In this document: positions 1 through 12,328 of the stretch, piece by piece
Layout of the letters: each line of letters begins with the position of its first letter
Numbering within the stretch: the stretch's first letter is position 1
Assembly (NCBI GenBank): GCA_013400975.1
Contig: WBMZ01000268.1
Coordinates: forward strand, 1-64,000
Reading direction: 5' to 3'
DNA from: Atrichornis clamosus
Taxonomy: Eukaryota; Chordata; Aves; Passeriformes; Menuridae
Length of the DNA stretch: 64,000 nt
Made by a program: the position numbers and the translations under genes
Notes under the pieces: generated by a model
Databases searched by the model: none
The model's input: only the letters and a program-made list of their open reading frames with translations
What the model was told of the DNA's origin: nothing

Positions 1-114
1 TGGTCCTTACCTCAACTCATGAAGTCTTAAATTTTCTCCCCTCTGTCCAGTTGTGGGGGGGAGCGAGTGGCTTTTGTTGGGTGCCTGACATCCAGCCAGG
101 GTCAACGCACAACA
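1..114 (+). mobile_element. ERVL-like LTR, 3' (U5) end, cut by window edge
   Basis: The first ~114 bases resemble the U5 end of the common avian ERVL-type LTR. They include a 'ctcaactcatgaag' block, a C-rich then G-rich stretch around 38-63, 'gagcgagtgg' at 61-70, and a terminal 'ccagccagggtcaac...caaca' ending in CA. The 5' part, with promoter and poly(A) signal, would lie before the window. No retroviral internal region follows; a microsatellite starts at once, so a solo LTR is likely. The orientation is opposite to the related LTR near 59.3 kb. The match is from memory of the family consensus, and the exact 3' boundary could be off by 2 bases. Confidence 0.7.
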
Positions 115-167
115 CATATATACCTTCATATATATATATACATACATACATACATACATATATACTT
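115..167. repeat. (TA)n/(CATA)n microsatellite
   Basis: Alternating TA runs followed by about four CATA units directly abut the end of the LTR. The alternating purine-pyrimidine tract is prone to length variation. Confidence 0.9.
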
Positions 168-1958
168 TGTGGAAATGGTGAATAAGGAATGATTATTCAC
201 TATTTCTCACAGTAACAGAACCACCCAACACCAAAGGAAACTGTCAAGTAACAGGGTGAAAACAAGGCAGAGAAATTAAGTTCTTGAGCTTTACTACAGT
301 GTCTAATCTGACTTTGTTGACACTTAAAAATTGAGTGAGAGACGAGGTGTAAGAAAACCAGCTTTAACAGCCACATATTTTCATAGGAATGATCATCTGA
401 AAATGGTGTTAAGAAGGAATGTGTTGAGACATCTTCTAAAGATGTGGTATGAAACCCAGGTGAGGTATTTTTCATCATTGCTCAATCAGTATTTTCTCTT
501 AATGTGTTGCTAGTCATAGCATCTAAATCATTACTCCCTCAAAAAGTACTTCATTAATTATTATTGATAGTACCTACAAAAGGAGTTGAAAAAGTCACTC
601 TCTGACATATATACAAGCTGTGCACTGGCTGCTGTAAAGGCACATGCAAGTGGAAAGGAAGCCTGTTATCCTGCTCCCAGTATTCCCAACAAATTGTGTT
701 CATCCCTTTCTGCTTGCTGAATGCCCAGCCAACAAGGAAGGGATGAAGCCTCTGTCACAGAGGTCTGAAGCTTCACTCACTGACAAAAATTATTGAAAGC
801 AGAGCATGGGAGACATTTAAGGCAAAGATGTGATGATGTCTGATAAGCTCTGGAGAATTATTTGACAACAAAGGCCAGAGCTCCTGAATAATTTTGAATT
901 GGGTCAGCACAGGGTCTTTTTATACACAGAACAAGATAGCACCCTGAAACGTCATATCCTTATTGTTATTAATCCAGTATTTATGTCAGCATAAATTAGT
1001 TATACCAAAATCAAGACAAAAATGCATTATAAAAACACTACTTACATGCTTATTACTCTTCAGTATGTCATAACACAAAAGTAATTTTAGAGTTTACATA
1101 ATAAGAAAATGATATCAAAATATACAATAAAATAATATCTTTTACACTTTGGGGACTGTAAGTAGCTCTCAGAATAAAACTCCCAAGCTTGTGGAAGTCA
1201 GTGAAAAATCTATAACTACTCAAGCTAAGTGAAATAGTCCACTTGCCTTATGCAGCTAGAACTTGGTATCTTGCTGTCAGAAGTCCTTAATGGAGAAACA
1301 GCCTCATCATGCATCAGACATGCGCTATACCTTGTAAGAGGTGTATATATTACCTATATATATGATGATGGTTGGAGCAGAGTTCAGTCATGGGAAATAA
1401 CCCCCTCCCTTCCACTAACTACAGAAATGAGTCCGTGAGGGAGTCGTGGGTAGTAAGAGATGAAGAAACAGTGATAGTTCTAAATATCCTAAGGATGGAA
1501 GGGAAGGGCACAGAACTCTACCCAGAAATTAAGAGTACTTTCAGTATCCAGAATGAAGGTAGTGACAGCATGACAATTGCTGAGTTTATAATATTAAAAA
1601 CAAGTAGAAAATTAAGAGGTAAATGCTAAAAATGTTCATATGTATGTCAATATAAAGAAGCTTCTGTGGAGTGAAAGCCTGCATTCAGTTAAAAGCAAAG
1701 ATAGCAGTAAGGTATTGTCAACAGGAGAGAGAGGACCAAGCTTCTTCACTTTGTCTGAATTTGATATGTTTTTCTTCTTTCACTGACAGGTAGGGTAAGT
1801 CCTATTATTATACAGAGGTAAAGACACTGAAGATAAAAGTGTGTCCTGCTTCACAATTAATAAATTTACTGGCTTCAATAGAATCAGATTTTAGCTGAGG
1901 TCTTCTAAAGGGAGAGAAGATCTCAAATCAAGGACTCCTTCTTTCTTTCTTCCATTTG
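168..1958. other. Unique AT-rich non-coding DNA
   Basis: No gene, RNA or recognisable transposon is seen. Frames are closed by stops every few dozen codons. The longest plus-strand frame (1372-1629, 85 codons) has no domain, signal peptide or repeat that would support it. Confidence 0.6.
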
Positions 1959-1983
1959 TTTTTTTTTTTAATTTTTTTTTTTT
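1959..1983. repeat. Poly(T) tract
   Basis: Two T runs interrupted only by AA, preceded by a short CTTT run. It could be the poly(A) tail of a very old minus-strand retroposon, but no body is recognisable on its right-hand side. Confidence 0.8.
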
Positions 1984-4168
1984 AAACCTATGGGGCTGAA
2001 GCTAAATGAATTTGAAGTTTAGTAGTTAAAACACAAGGAAATTTCATTTAAGTTAGATTTTAATGCAAAGTATGGAAGCCCTGGAAGTGTTACAACCAAT
2101 GCATGTTCTGTCTCTGCCCTGGTTGAACACTCAGAATGGACTTTTTTCCCCTTGGATTACAGAGGATAAAACTAGCTGAATGCCACATATTGCATCTGCT
2201 TTCATGAAATATTTAACATGTTGCTTGCCAAATCTTGTTTACGAGAAACAAAATAAATGCTGTATGAAATGGATGTTTTCACAGTCAGGCTATTTATTTT
2301 TTTTCACCTGTGGTGTCTTCAAGATCCTCCAAAGATCGTGAACGAGAATTGAGTTTGGACTTTTTGGGGTTTGAATTGTTTGAGGATTTTTACTTACCCT
2401 AAAAGATTTACAGGCAAAAAGTTGCCTGATCCTAACTTTCTCATGACTGCTATTGCAGATAAGTCCAAGACAAAAGGCTTGTATTGCAAACAATGGAGTA
2501 CGTGTTACTCCTAAGACTTCAGATTATTCTTCATTTCTCATGGAGAAGCATCAAGTTTTACAAGCATAAGATATCAGACAGCAGACATAGGGCTTAAAGA
2601 CATCATTTTGCCCAGTAACCTTTAACTTGACCTTTGGTAATTAGTCACTGTTTTTTCACAGCCCAGAGAAACTGCCGCTGTTATATAAAAAGAAAAGTTA
2701 GAGACCTTAGAAAAATTTTCTGAGTCCTTGCTTCAGAATTCACTTTGGAAATAGCTAGCTAGTATGGGCTTTTCATATGGTATCTTTAATGTGCATCTGA
2801 CGATAAAAATTTTGCTTTTAGTAACAACCAATATCTGTACAAACATAGACAAACCAATAGTTTGTCTATGTGGGATTTAATGTCAGTGAATACTGCTGCA
2901 TTGTGAGATTGTGGTTCCCTAATATTTTTGTTTTAGGTTTCATTTTTAAATAAATGCACATCCACCTGGAAGCTAGCTTTCAGAAAACTCAAATAATGTT
3001 GCAGTGTTGAAGCTCTCTAGAGAAAGAGTAATTCATTTATCTTTTACTAGTAGTTCATCAGTTTTTTTTCCAATTCTTAATCTCAGTTCCTCTCATTTGA
3101 CACTTTAATGCAGATCAAAGCCACTGGCAAAACTGTGGCAGACTTGCATTGGAATTCCTGGTGGGATTCAGTAAGAAAAGCCAAGCACTAAGACAGTTCA
3201 CAGTCCATGGAAGATAAAAGTACTTTTCCAGTCTTCAGAGGCCTTTGGAATAAGACCCAAAGATATATAGCATTTCTTATTCATTAAAAAACTGGGATAT
3301 CACTCTGATACTACAAGACTAGACCTAAGCCAAAGCAAGCTGATGTGATTTCAATGATGCTGAAGCTGTTTCTATCAAAGATGCATCTCTGTATTCACAC
3401 TTTCCATGATGTCATGGAACAAATTTAAGTATTTTGGCTTATGTTGATCAAAGGTAAGCTTCTTGTTCTTCTTTTACATACATATACTTACTAATTTCTT
3501 TGTAACAAAAACCTATGTATAAAGTAATTGAAGAAGAGCTCAGGATAGGAAGAGAGGAAAGTTTCCTGTAGGTATTTTTTTCCCCCAAATTAAAAGAGAA
3601 GGATTTAAAGTGCGTTAGTAAAAGCTCTCTGGGACAGGCAGAACAAGGCAAAAGACTGAGAAGAAATTGTGTTTCGCTCTTGAAAGGGCAGTCAGGCAGC
3701 AGTGAGCAAACAAGATATGGTGACACGTCACCGTCATTATCACGTCTCCCACCAATGCTAAGCTCTACGGATTTTTCAGTGAAAAAAAGAAAAAAAAGAG
3801 GTAATAAACAAAAGCATTCTTGGAATTTATTCAAAAATTCAGTGAAGTGCAAGTTCATTAAAAGTGCCATATCAGAAACATCATGAATGGGATTCAAATT
3901 GTTCCTAGCCTTTTGCAAAACCTTTTACAAAATTTAAACACACTTCAGCAAATTATACTTCAAACTCATTATTGGTGCTCCCTAACAACACTAATAATTA
4001 ACTAACATAAACTAAACTCACATAAAATCTTAATAAATCAGACTGCTATTAAAGTACAAAAGAAATTTCAATTAAAGCTCCAGAAGAGCATACCAGTCAA
4101 TAATACGATAGAACGCCTTGTTTCATTGAAGTCACTGACACTGGCCGACATATAATGAAAAATGCATA
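1984..4168. other. Unique non-coding DNA
   Basis: It contains the hairpin at 2843-2871 (listed separately) and otherwise nothing recognised. A 156-codon minus-strand frame (3448-3918) is the longest non-repeat frame in the window. Its product has a Leu/Phe-rich stretch but no motif I recognise, and part of the same DNA is open on the other strand as well. I treat it as chance. Confidence 0.55.
2843..2871. repeat. Perfect 12-bp inverted repeat, 5-nt loop
   Basis: Arms acatagacaaac (2843-2854) and gtttgtctatgt (2860-2871) are exact reverse complements around the loop CAATA. The stem is too short for a typical microRNA precursor. It could extrude as a small cruciform or be a remnant of a palindromic element. 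Confidence 0.85.
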
Positions 4169-4230
4169 TCATAGAATCATAGAATATCTCAAGTGGGAAG
4201 GGAGCCATAAGGATCATCAAGTCCAAATCC
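4169..4230 (-). mobile_element. CR1 LINE, 3'-end fragment
   Basis: It begins with the double 'tcatagaa' block, the reverse complement of the CR1 3' ATTCTATG tail. A diverged copy of the conserved 3' UTR follows, including 'ggatcatcaagtcc'. The element therefore reads on the minus strand and is severely 5'-truncated, with only ~60 bp recognisable. There is no coding content. The wording of the 3' UTR suggests an older CR1 subfamily than the copy at 11.8 kb, which is an inference from remembered consensus. Confidence 0.85.
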
Positions 4231-7200
4231 AAATACATATATTTAAAAAATCATCTGTACATTCAGTAAAATATATCATGTCCTAATACTAAAACGAATC
4301 AATCCCTTTCCATTTCAAAGGTACTTTAGATATCAGAATTTCACTGATTTATTCTGGTACATTTGATTCCCTTTGAGACTGCTTGGATTCAGCCTTTAGT
4401 TCCAAACACAATTGCTCAAATTGCGTCAATATCAACATCCTCCTCCACTGGCATCCTCCCTGCATTGCTCCCACAGCAGGGACAAACAGCACACATCTCT
4501 GCGAGCTAATGAAAGATCCATCAAAGATGCCACTTCAGGGTTGGATCAGGTGTTCATTTTATTTAGATAATGGAGAAGATCATCAGAGTCAGCTTGATGC
4601 AGTGTGGATGGATTTGCTTGAAAAGTGCCTAGAGATATAACAAGAGAAGTAATTTCAAGATAACTACAGAACTGGTAAAAGTATTCACTTTGAAAAGAAT
4701 TGTTATTTTATTTATGTTTAGACTAAAATATTTAACTATCTAAACAGGATTTTAAAACTCTACCTGTAATCCTTGTTTTTGCTATAGCTTTTAATTGTGA
4801 AAACATCCTCTTAGTTTTATCCAGTTTTATTTATCCATATTTATATTTATTTATCCATATTTTATTCAATAAAAACTTCTTGTAGCCCACTTTTTTTGGG
4901 CTTCCCATCCTATTGTAGTGCTCCCAGAGCTGTGACCAGATCTGGCTTCAGCAGCAGCTTGGGGGAATGGCCAAGGACTCTACCAGGAGAGCTGAAATAT
5001 CAATCCTCAGGATGAGAAAAAAGGTTTCTTCCTCAGCTTCTAAACCAGACCAACTCTGGGTCCCATCTCCAGGCTTCTGAGAAAAATATCCCATTTTTTA
5101 ATGCCACTTCTAATTACCTCCTTGATCTCTTGCTTATTCATAGCAGATCAGCTCGCTCTAGATCAGCTCACCATACAAACATGAAAGCCATGTGTGAGAA
5201 CACAACTGCACTTCCTTTTGATTAGCCAGAACACACTGTGCAGTGTTCAGCTGGCTCTGTGTCAGCTGTATGAAGACAGATGATGCCTGGTCCATCAGAT
5301 CACATGATGGGACAAACCTACCCCTTCAAACATTTTATGGGAGTTTCAGCGGGTGGAGTGAACTTGTATTAAGTCAGTTCTTACATCATGTGAAGGCAGG
5401 ATCTCAGACCTGCTATTTTGTACCCTAGAATTGAATTTACTGTATTAAAAAAACACAGTCTCAGTGACACCTGAAACATAGTCTGATGCTGGGAATGAAA
5501 CCATTTTTTTTTACAACTGCATAAAGCACATGCTAGCAGTGAGGACATCTCAAATAAAGTTCATTCTATAAAAGAAGAGAGCCATTTTGTACGCATATAT
5601 CTTGAGGGTCTCTTTGTTGTGCAATGCACTGTGATATTGTGTAGATATCCATGAAATTCCCTGTACCATAACCATACACATCTGAGACATTCCATTTGTA
5701 GACAGGTCCAGGTGTGAATTTCAGCATATAAGCACCAGTTAGAACTGGGGCCTCTATGATTTGCCAGCTAGTAATGAGGAAATTTTGAAGGGTGATGGAA
5801 ACATGCTATGGAAAAGCTATAAAGATCCAATATTTTAAATTTAGCAAAAAATATATGTAGGTGGTTTTATAAGTGTTAATGAGATATCATTGGCTAGGAT
5901 ACACATGCATTCAGTGTAACAGAAGGGGCTTGGAGAAGAGGAGACAGTTATCCCAAAATGGGGACTTGGGTATTTCTGACTCCTGTGGCTGGGAATACAG
6001 ACACACAGATTAACAGGTTGTGTCAAGGGATGGATAGGTCCCTTTGCATGTCCAGTAAAACATTTCTTCTGGTTATTGTGGTCTGGAAATGATTGCACAA
6101 TTTATATTAAAATCAGTCTGACTTGGGGTTCTTGAAAATCTGTGTATTTACTCTCAATGTTTATAGTGAATTGGCTTTAAAGTTAATTCAGAAAAAAAAA
6201 TTGTTTTTCCTAGAGAAAGGAAATCTGGTCAAGCTGAGGGTTTCATCAGATATTTTCCTTCACATTCACATTTTGTCCTGTTTGGCTATTCTTTTAGGAT
6301 TCCCAGGGTTCTTTATTATTTGTGTAATCCTGTATGGCAGCTGCTATCTACGGGTTTTGAATTTATTATCTTAGGCTACACAAAAGAGCCATAAGATAAC
6401 CTCCTCCCCTACCCTTCTGTTGCAACTGACAGTGACTTCACACATTCCAATAATGGTAAAGATCAGAGCTAGGAGCCAGCTTTTTTAAATCTCCCAGCTT
6501 TTTAAAAGTGTATCTACTAATACTGCAACAACCCAGAGCTGGGAATGGAAAAAAGGATAGCTGGTGGGGAGAGCAGGGGAGAGACAGTGAGGAAGGAAAC
6601 AGGCAGAAATATCCTTTTAATATAGTGCTACACTTTTGTATATCAACCAGTGCCTAAAATGAAAAAAGGAAAATTCAAAGTGACTCTAAAATGGGAAACT
6701 ATTTCAATCCAAAGAGTGCCTGGGAAGGCATTCCAACATTTCCCGTGTTAACAGTGACTAAGGCAGGACTAGCTGTAAGCTCCCCTGTGGCTATGTTTGT
6801 CCTGTATCATATGCTTCAGGGTCACCCGTGCCACAAAGAGCACGTGTCTCATTCAAACATTGCGCCCTGTTCTATAACTTCCTGCACACATTTTTTATTT
6901 CTCTCTCTGCAAATGAGAGAGATGGTTATGAAAGAAGAAAATTGTTCAGCAGCAGTGAAGGTCAGGAGCTGAACAGATTTGTTTAACAAACCGTCTCAGT
7001 ACCATCTCTTTAATCCTCTGAGAGAGGAATAGAGCAGAAGTGCTGTTAAAGTTCAGTCTACTTCATTATTAATTTGCCTTTTTTCTTCCCTATTAACTCA
7101 TATACTATAACACCTTCCATCTCTAAGCAACAGCCTGGGGCAAAGCCAGGGCCTGGCCTTAAGCAAGAAACATGTGCTTGTCTTACAGGGGCTCTCCAAC

Positions 7201-8994
7201 TTGATGAGGCCATGGAGCCTCCAGATGAAAGAAACAGCTGCACCTTCCCCCTCACCTTCACTCCTGCTGCCCAAACAAACTCTATGGGAAATGCAGCACA
7301 GTGTTCATACCCACAGCATTAAATCCATTTTCTGTTTCACACTTGGCAACTGCGCACAGTGTTTACATAAATGTGTATGCAGGTGGATGCTCATCATCAA
7401 CTCCCCAGCTCTGGAGAGGCATAGCGTGGCTTTAGCATAGTGCAATCTGCAGGTTTTGTGCAATTGCAACTGGTGGTGCAAGGCACAACCCCTGCAGGAC
7501 CTACCCTGGGCAAAGTCTGACCGTTGGGATATAACCCAACTAAACAAAAATCTTTTGTGGGATTAGGATTGCAGGTGTTGAATTTATTCTTCAACCCACA
7601 GAGTAGACATATGTACATAAAAATCCACTAACGATTTCACATATACAGTCTAAACATACATATAACCTGAGAAATCAGTAAAATTAAAGCCTAGAGCAAA
7701 ACTGACAGGAAAGTTGGAGACGTGCTGTTATAAATAGTTAATAGCAAAATAACATACTGATTGGGTCTGTCTAGTACCACTGCCAGCACATGTCAGCTAA
7801 GAATATCTGAAACTTTGCATTAAAATGCTTCGTTGTGGTGAATGTGATAGTGGAGGCGTGGCAGAAAATAAGACAGCAGAAATTCCGCAGTGTTCGTGAT
7901 TTTTCATGGTGTGATTATTTTTTGAAGGGCTTCGTTTGAGGCAATAAGGGCTCCTAATACAGGCAAAGCAAGCAGCTTCTGGGTTTAAAAGATTTCTGCT
8001 CCACTGATTTCTGGTGCTTTTCTGGGGAAGCCTTCCCAAGAAGCATGGCCATTTTTCATGGCAGCTGACTGGTCTATCCACCTGCAGGTTCTGCATCAAG
8101 CTTGAGGACACTCCTCCAGGCGAATTTTCTTAGCTTCTCTGGTTTCAAGACTCTTACAATAGGTTTCCTCTTGTGAAGAATCCCATGCACCATTGAAAAG
8201 AAAAAAAAGTAACACCTTTAATAACATATTATTTAGCTAACTTCTGGGGAGCAGAAACCCTTGTTACATTTAGGGTCACAGACCATGGAATGTGACAAGG
8301 AAAGTTTTTATCCCTAAGGCACCCATCAGGATGCATGAGTATTAGACCTCCTACCCTGTGAGTATATTACTTTCTCATCCATCCTTCCCTCTTCCAATTT
8401 TTACCGATCCTGAGGGAACTGGGTCCCAGTATTTCATTTTCAGAGACAGTTGGGGTGGGACCTTGGACTGTCTTTCACTGCGCTGAGCTAGGGACTTATG
8501 TTGTGTGTGACATATGGTACTTTCTGCCCAAATCCTTCTCCCTCAGCTCATCTACCTTGTGAGTGCTGGTGGCTCATTCATTAAAAAAACTACAGGGACA
8601 AACACACCATACATGAAAAATGGGGTGCTGTCACTGACAGTGCCCTAATGATGGCTGTTCACTCCAGCCACGGATGGATGTAATACTCAGGAAAGCCAAG
8701 AGTCCTGTCCTCTGCCTGAAGGGAAAACCTTGGTCACCATGTTAGCACTAGTACACAAGGTATCTTGCAGCACACCTGCATAAAATCTTTCCAAATTTAA
8801 TATAAAATATGATTAGCCTTCCAGAATAAGTTGATTCTACTTTTTCCCCAGGCATATTGTAAATTCTATGAACCGAAGATTGTGCTACGGGCTACAAAGG
8901 ATTTCAAAGCTAAAATCACATATTTTTCTTTAAGAAACATGAGATTAATTCTTAGAACCATGCTCCTGTTTATAGTAATGGTTTCACTTCAGAG
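4231..8994. other. Unique non-coding DNA
   Basis: No gene or recognisable mobile element is seen. A diverged direct repeat of a TTTATTTATCCATATTT-like block lies near 4820-4862. The stretch at 7130-7560 is somewhat richer in G+C and carries several overlapping short frames on both strands. Their overlap on both strands argues against any one being a real exon. Confidence 0.5.
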
Positions 8995-8995
8995 C

Positions 8996-9030
8996 ATTAT
9001 TATTGTTGTTATTATTATTATTATTATTAA
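8996..9030. repeat. (ATT)n microsatellite
   Basis: About eleven trinucleotide units of ATT/TTA with a GTTGTT interruption. It lies inside a short plus-strand frame, where it yields a run of hydrophobic residues (I/V). That frame is an artefact of the repeat. Confidence 0.9.
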
Positions 9031-11807
9031 ATGTTTGTACTCAGTTACTATTTTTACTTTAGTTCTCATATTTCTAACTAGTCATCACACCTGTCAGTGA
9101 CTTCAAATACTTTCAAGAAGTTGAATTTCACCCTATTGTCTTTATTAACCTAATTTCTGATTAGTACATTGGCTGCAGTGACATAGGACTGATGGAAAAG
9201 TAGTAGACATAAATCTTTCTAAAACTAATCTCAGAATAAAAAGTCTTTCCTGAGGACTGTTGGAAGCTGAGTTTTATGCCTTGTTAGAAAAGATGCAATG
9301 GCCTTTTGACATAAAAAGACTCTCATTAAAACTCAGACATTAGTGAACTCTCTTGATCAGGATTGATTTCTATTTCATTGTGGTGTGATTAATCTAGGAA
9401 AAAGAAGCAGTATTTGAACAAACTAGCCAAGGGTTATTCATTTATGGGCAATAATATCTGCTCAATCAAGAGACCTCACAGAACAGCTTCTTGTTCTGAT
9501 TAAGATGTACACCCAATTAAAGGTTTCAAACCAGTTCCCACTCAAATCAAAGGGAGTTTTCTCCACAAACTTTGATGGGTATTGATTAAGCCTGCAGAGA
9601 TGATGTTCCTTCATATATGAAAGTTTTCCCATATCACCCTGCTTTACTTTAGGTAAATTACTAGTTCAAACAGGAGAAGGAGGATCTTGAGACAAGACAT
9701 TGCCTGAGACATTTCTGAGGAAGGAAATTTGCAAAGAGACAGAGGTCAGGAGTTTTTTTCTAATAATTTCTGCATAAGATCCATTTATTTAAGTCTGTAC
9801 TTAGCTGTGAATCACAGGCATACACACATAAGGGTCCACAGAATAATCATAAGATTGGCTCCTATTTATGTTTGAGAGTGCATTTAAATAACAACATTTT
9901 GCTTGGTTTTTGGGGGTTTTTGGGTTTGTTTATGTTTGGATTTTTTTCTACAAGTACTGGGGAAATGTACCACTAGAGAACTATCACACTAAAATTCCCC
10001 CACAGCCTGGTTAATTCCTGTAAGAAGGCTAGAAAAATAGTTAATTTTAAGGAATATTGGAAAAGTTTTGGAAAAGACAGTAAAGGAATTTATTGGAACA
10101 GAATTGCATTGATAGAAGCATGATAGAAAATAAAGCAAGTACCAATAGCTCTTTGGTATCACGCTTTTCCTGCATCTGCAATGTATGTACAGGTGTGACA
10201 ATGGACTGGGATTGTTTTCACAATTAAGTAGTACTGTGGTCTTTCAAAACTGTATTTTTTGCATTCGTTTCTCTATAAAATATTTTAGTCAAATGAATTA
10301 AGTGAAAATAACAAATAATATTAAAAAATTAACAAACATACATAAATATTTAAAAGTAATTAGGAAAGGAATCATGGTAAGAGTCATGTGCGTAGAATAA
10401 ACATCCATTCATACATTGACAATTATAACTATAAATAGTGTAAGATTAAGGACTGGGTCTAACTTTCAAAATTACTTTATCCTACACCGTTTAACAGAGC
10501 TGAGTCTTTATGCTTAGTTGGCTTAATTCCAGAGTGTAGATTCATTCTCTTCAAAAATATGCAAGTCTTTCACGAAGAAGGTACACCTTTGGCAAGTTTC
10601 AGATTTGAAGTGAAGAATTACTGGCATTTAGGCCTTTGGTGCAAAGCAGTTAATGAGTGAGAGAATTTAAGATTGTAATTTTGGACTTTGGATATAAAGT
10701 CCACCTAAGTCCTTTTCTGGATTTGGCCTGTAATTGCAAAATGCCACTCTTTGCATATGTTCTTTCTCTAGCTGATCTGTTTTTAATTCAGACCTTATCC
10801 AGTTTTTGAGTGAGTATCAAATGGCATAATTTTAAAGTATCCCACCATTGTGCATGCTCATGCTTTTGAATGGAGAATTAATTTGAACACGGAATATCTT
10901 AAAGAATGCCAAGGAAATCTTGCATAATGCCAGCTTCAAGAGAATTAGTAGGCTATGGTGAAAAGAAACATTCCTGGCATCTCACAGTTTTGATCCCCTT
11001 GGCTAAGCCCTTTTTGCTTTTAATAATTTCTTAGAAAATGTAAATCTTTCACTTGTCGGACAAAATATTCAGAAATTACTAGAAATCTTTAGTTAAATAT
11101 TCACATTTGCATTCCTACAATATTCATACTTATTTTTACTAATTTTGTTCACCCAATATTCCTATCAGAATGAATCCTAAAGTTGAAAGCATTATTCCTG
11201 TTATTGTATGTATTATTAGCGTGCCTATGGACATATCAGCCCAGCATTTTTAGAGTGCACAGTGCTGCACAAAGAGAAAGCAAGAATAGAATCCCCTTTT
11301 CAAAAAGACTGCTATCTAGGCAAAATAGAAAAAATCTCTGAATCCTACAGTAGATTAATAGACAAGACAGTACAAAAACAATAACATTTCTTGCTTGTTT
11401 CTTAAGATGCAGAATTGTTCCCTGGTCTTTTGTCTGTCTTTCTGAGTGCATCCTTTAAAATGTTAGGTCTTAGTATCTTTACCTGCCTGAAGAGAACATT
11501 TTCAAGAAACAGAAAGAAATAGCCAGTGACCAAGTATTATTGCCATGCAATTGGGAAATTGAAATGAATAGCATTCTTGAATTGTATTTTTTCAGTATTT
11601 TTAAATTTTATATTAAATTAAAGGAACAAACAACATACTCTCATGTCCGTGTCTGCCTAGTTTGATTCATGTTAGGCTAAGCTGGAGATATCTGACTTAA
11701 AAGAGGAAAATAGGTGCAACTGACCTTCTCTGAGCAAGAATAACTTCATTTCTCTTGGCTTTCCAAAATATCTGTCATCTCCTCAGGGGTCTGAGTCAGC
11801 ACCTCAA
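9031..11807. other. Unique non-coding DNA with one possible ancient repeat scrap
   Basis: No gene is seen. Around 9535-9585 there is a weak resemblance to an old amniote interspersed-repeat motif, a degenerate palindrome built from a 'gaagtcaatggga'-like core and its complement. Divergence is too high to be confident. A G/T-rich patch lies at 9902-9950. Confidence 0.45.
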
Positions 11808-12155
11808 TCATAGATGAGAATCATAGAATCACTGAGGTTGGAAAACACCTCCAAGATCATCAAGTCCAACCTGTGACTGAACGCCACCATGCCCTCTAGC
11901 TATATCATAAAGTGCCACATTTACTCTTTCAGGGAAGACATTTTTCCTAATATCCAACCTGAACCCCCCCTGACCCAACCTGAGGCAATTTTCTGCTGCC
12001 CTGTGCGTGTTCCCTGGGAGAAGAAGCCATTTCCCATCTCACTACAACCTTCTTTCAGGTAGTTGTAGAGAGTGCTAAGCTCTCCCCTGAGTCTCTTTTT
12101 CTCCAGGCTAAAAAACTCCAGCTCCCTCAGCCACTCCTCATACGACTTATGCTCA
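11808..12155 (-). mobile_element. CR1 LINE 3' fragment with ORF2 C-terminal remnant
   Basis: The element reads leftward. It starts (its 3' end) with degenerate 'tcatag' tail units and the conserved 'caagatcatcaagtccaacc' 3' UTR block. It continues into the ORF2 C-terminal coding region up to about 12155, where the CR1 is 5'-truncated. In the minus-strand frame the peptide has the CR1 ORF2 tail signature, with runs resembling [20 protein letters not shown] and [13 protein letters not shown]. The reverse-transcriptase catalytic core lies upstream and is absent. Relative to the family as I know it, the segment between this tail and the 3' UTR is missing (junction near 11930), so the copy also has an internal deletion. 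The open frame runs on to 12328 only because unique flanking DNA happens to stay open. Confidence 0.9.
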
Positions 12156-12328
12156 AAAATGTCCCACATTAAATTGTATACGGCCTGTGTGTAAACTCTT
12201 CCGGAAAAAGCATCACCATTAAGCAGTAAGAGGTTTACCTGACTTAGGGGATGTTTGTATTGCTTGTTCCGGTCAGCGGATGGTGTAGTGAGCCTTCTGA
12301 GTGTCAGCTGTTTTTTTATATTCAGCAC
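11921..12328 (-). pseudogene. Fossil CR1 ORF2 tail fused by chance to flanking DNA
   Basis: This 135-codon minus-strand frame is a chimera. The last ~80 residues come from the CR1 ORF2 C-terminus and the first ~55 from non-CR1 flanking sequence beyond the 5' truncation point near 12155. Without endonuclease or reverse-transcriptase domains it cannot support retrotransposition. There is no evidence that it is transcribed. It is a decayed piece, not a gene. Confidence 0.75.

Noticed and set aside
3448..3918. 156-codon minus-strand frame, the longest outside repeats
   Set aside because: No recognisable domain or family and an overlapping open frame on the opposite strand. A frame of this length is plausible by chance in 64 kb times six frames.
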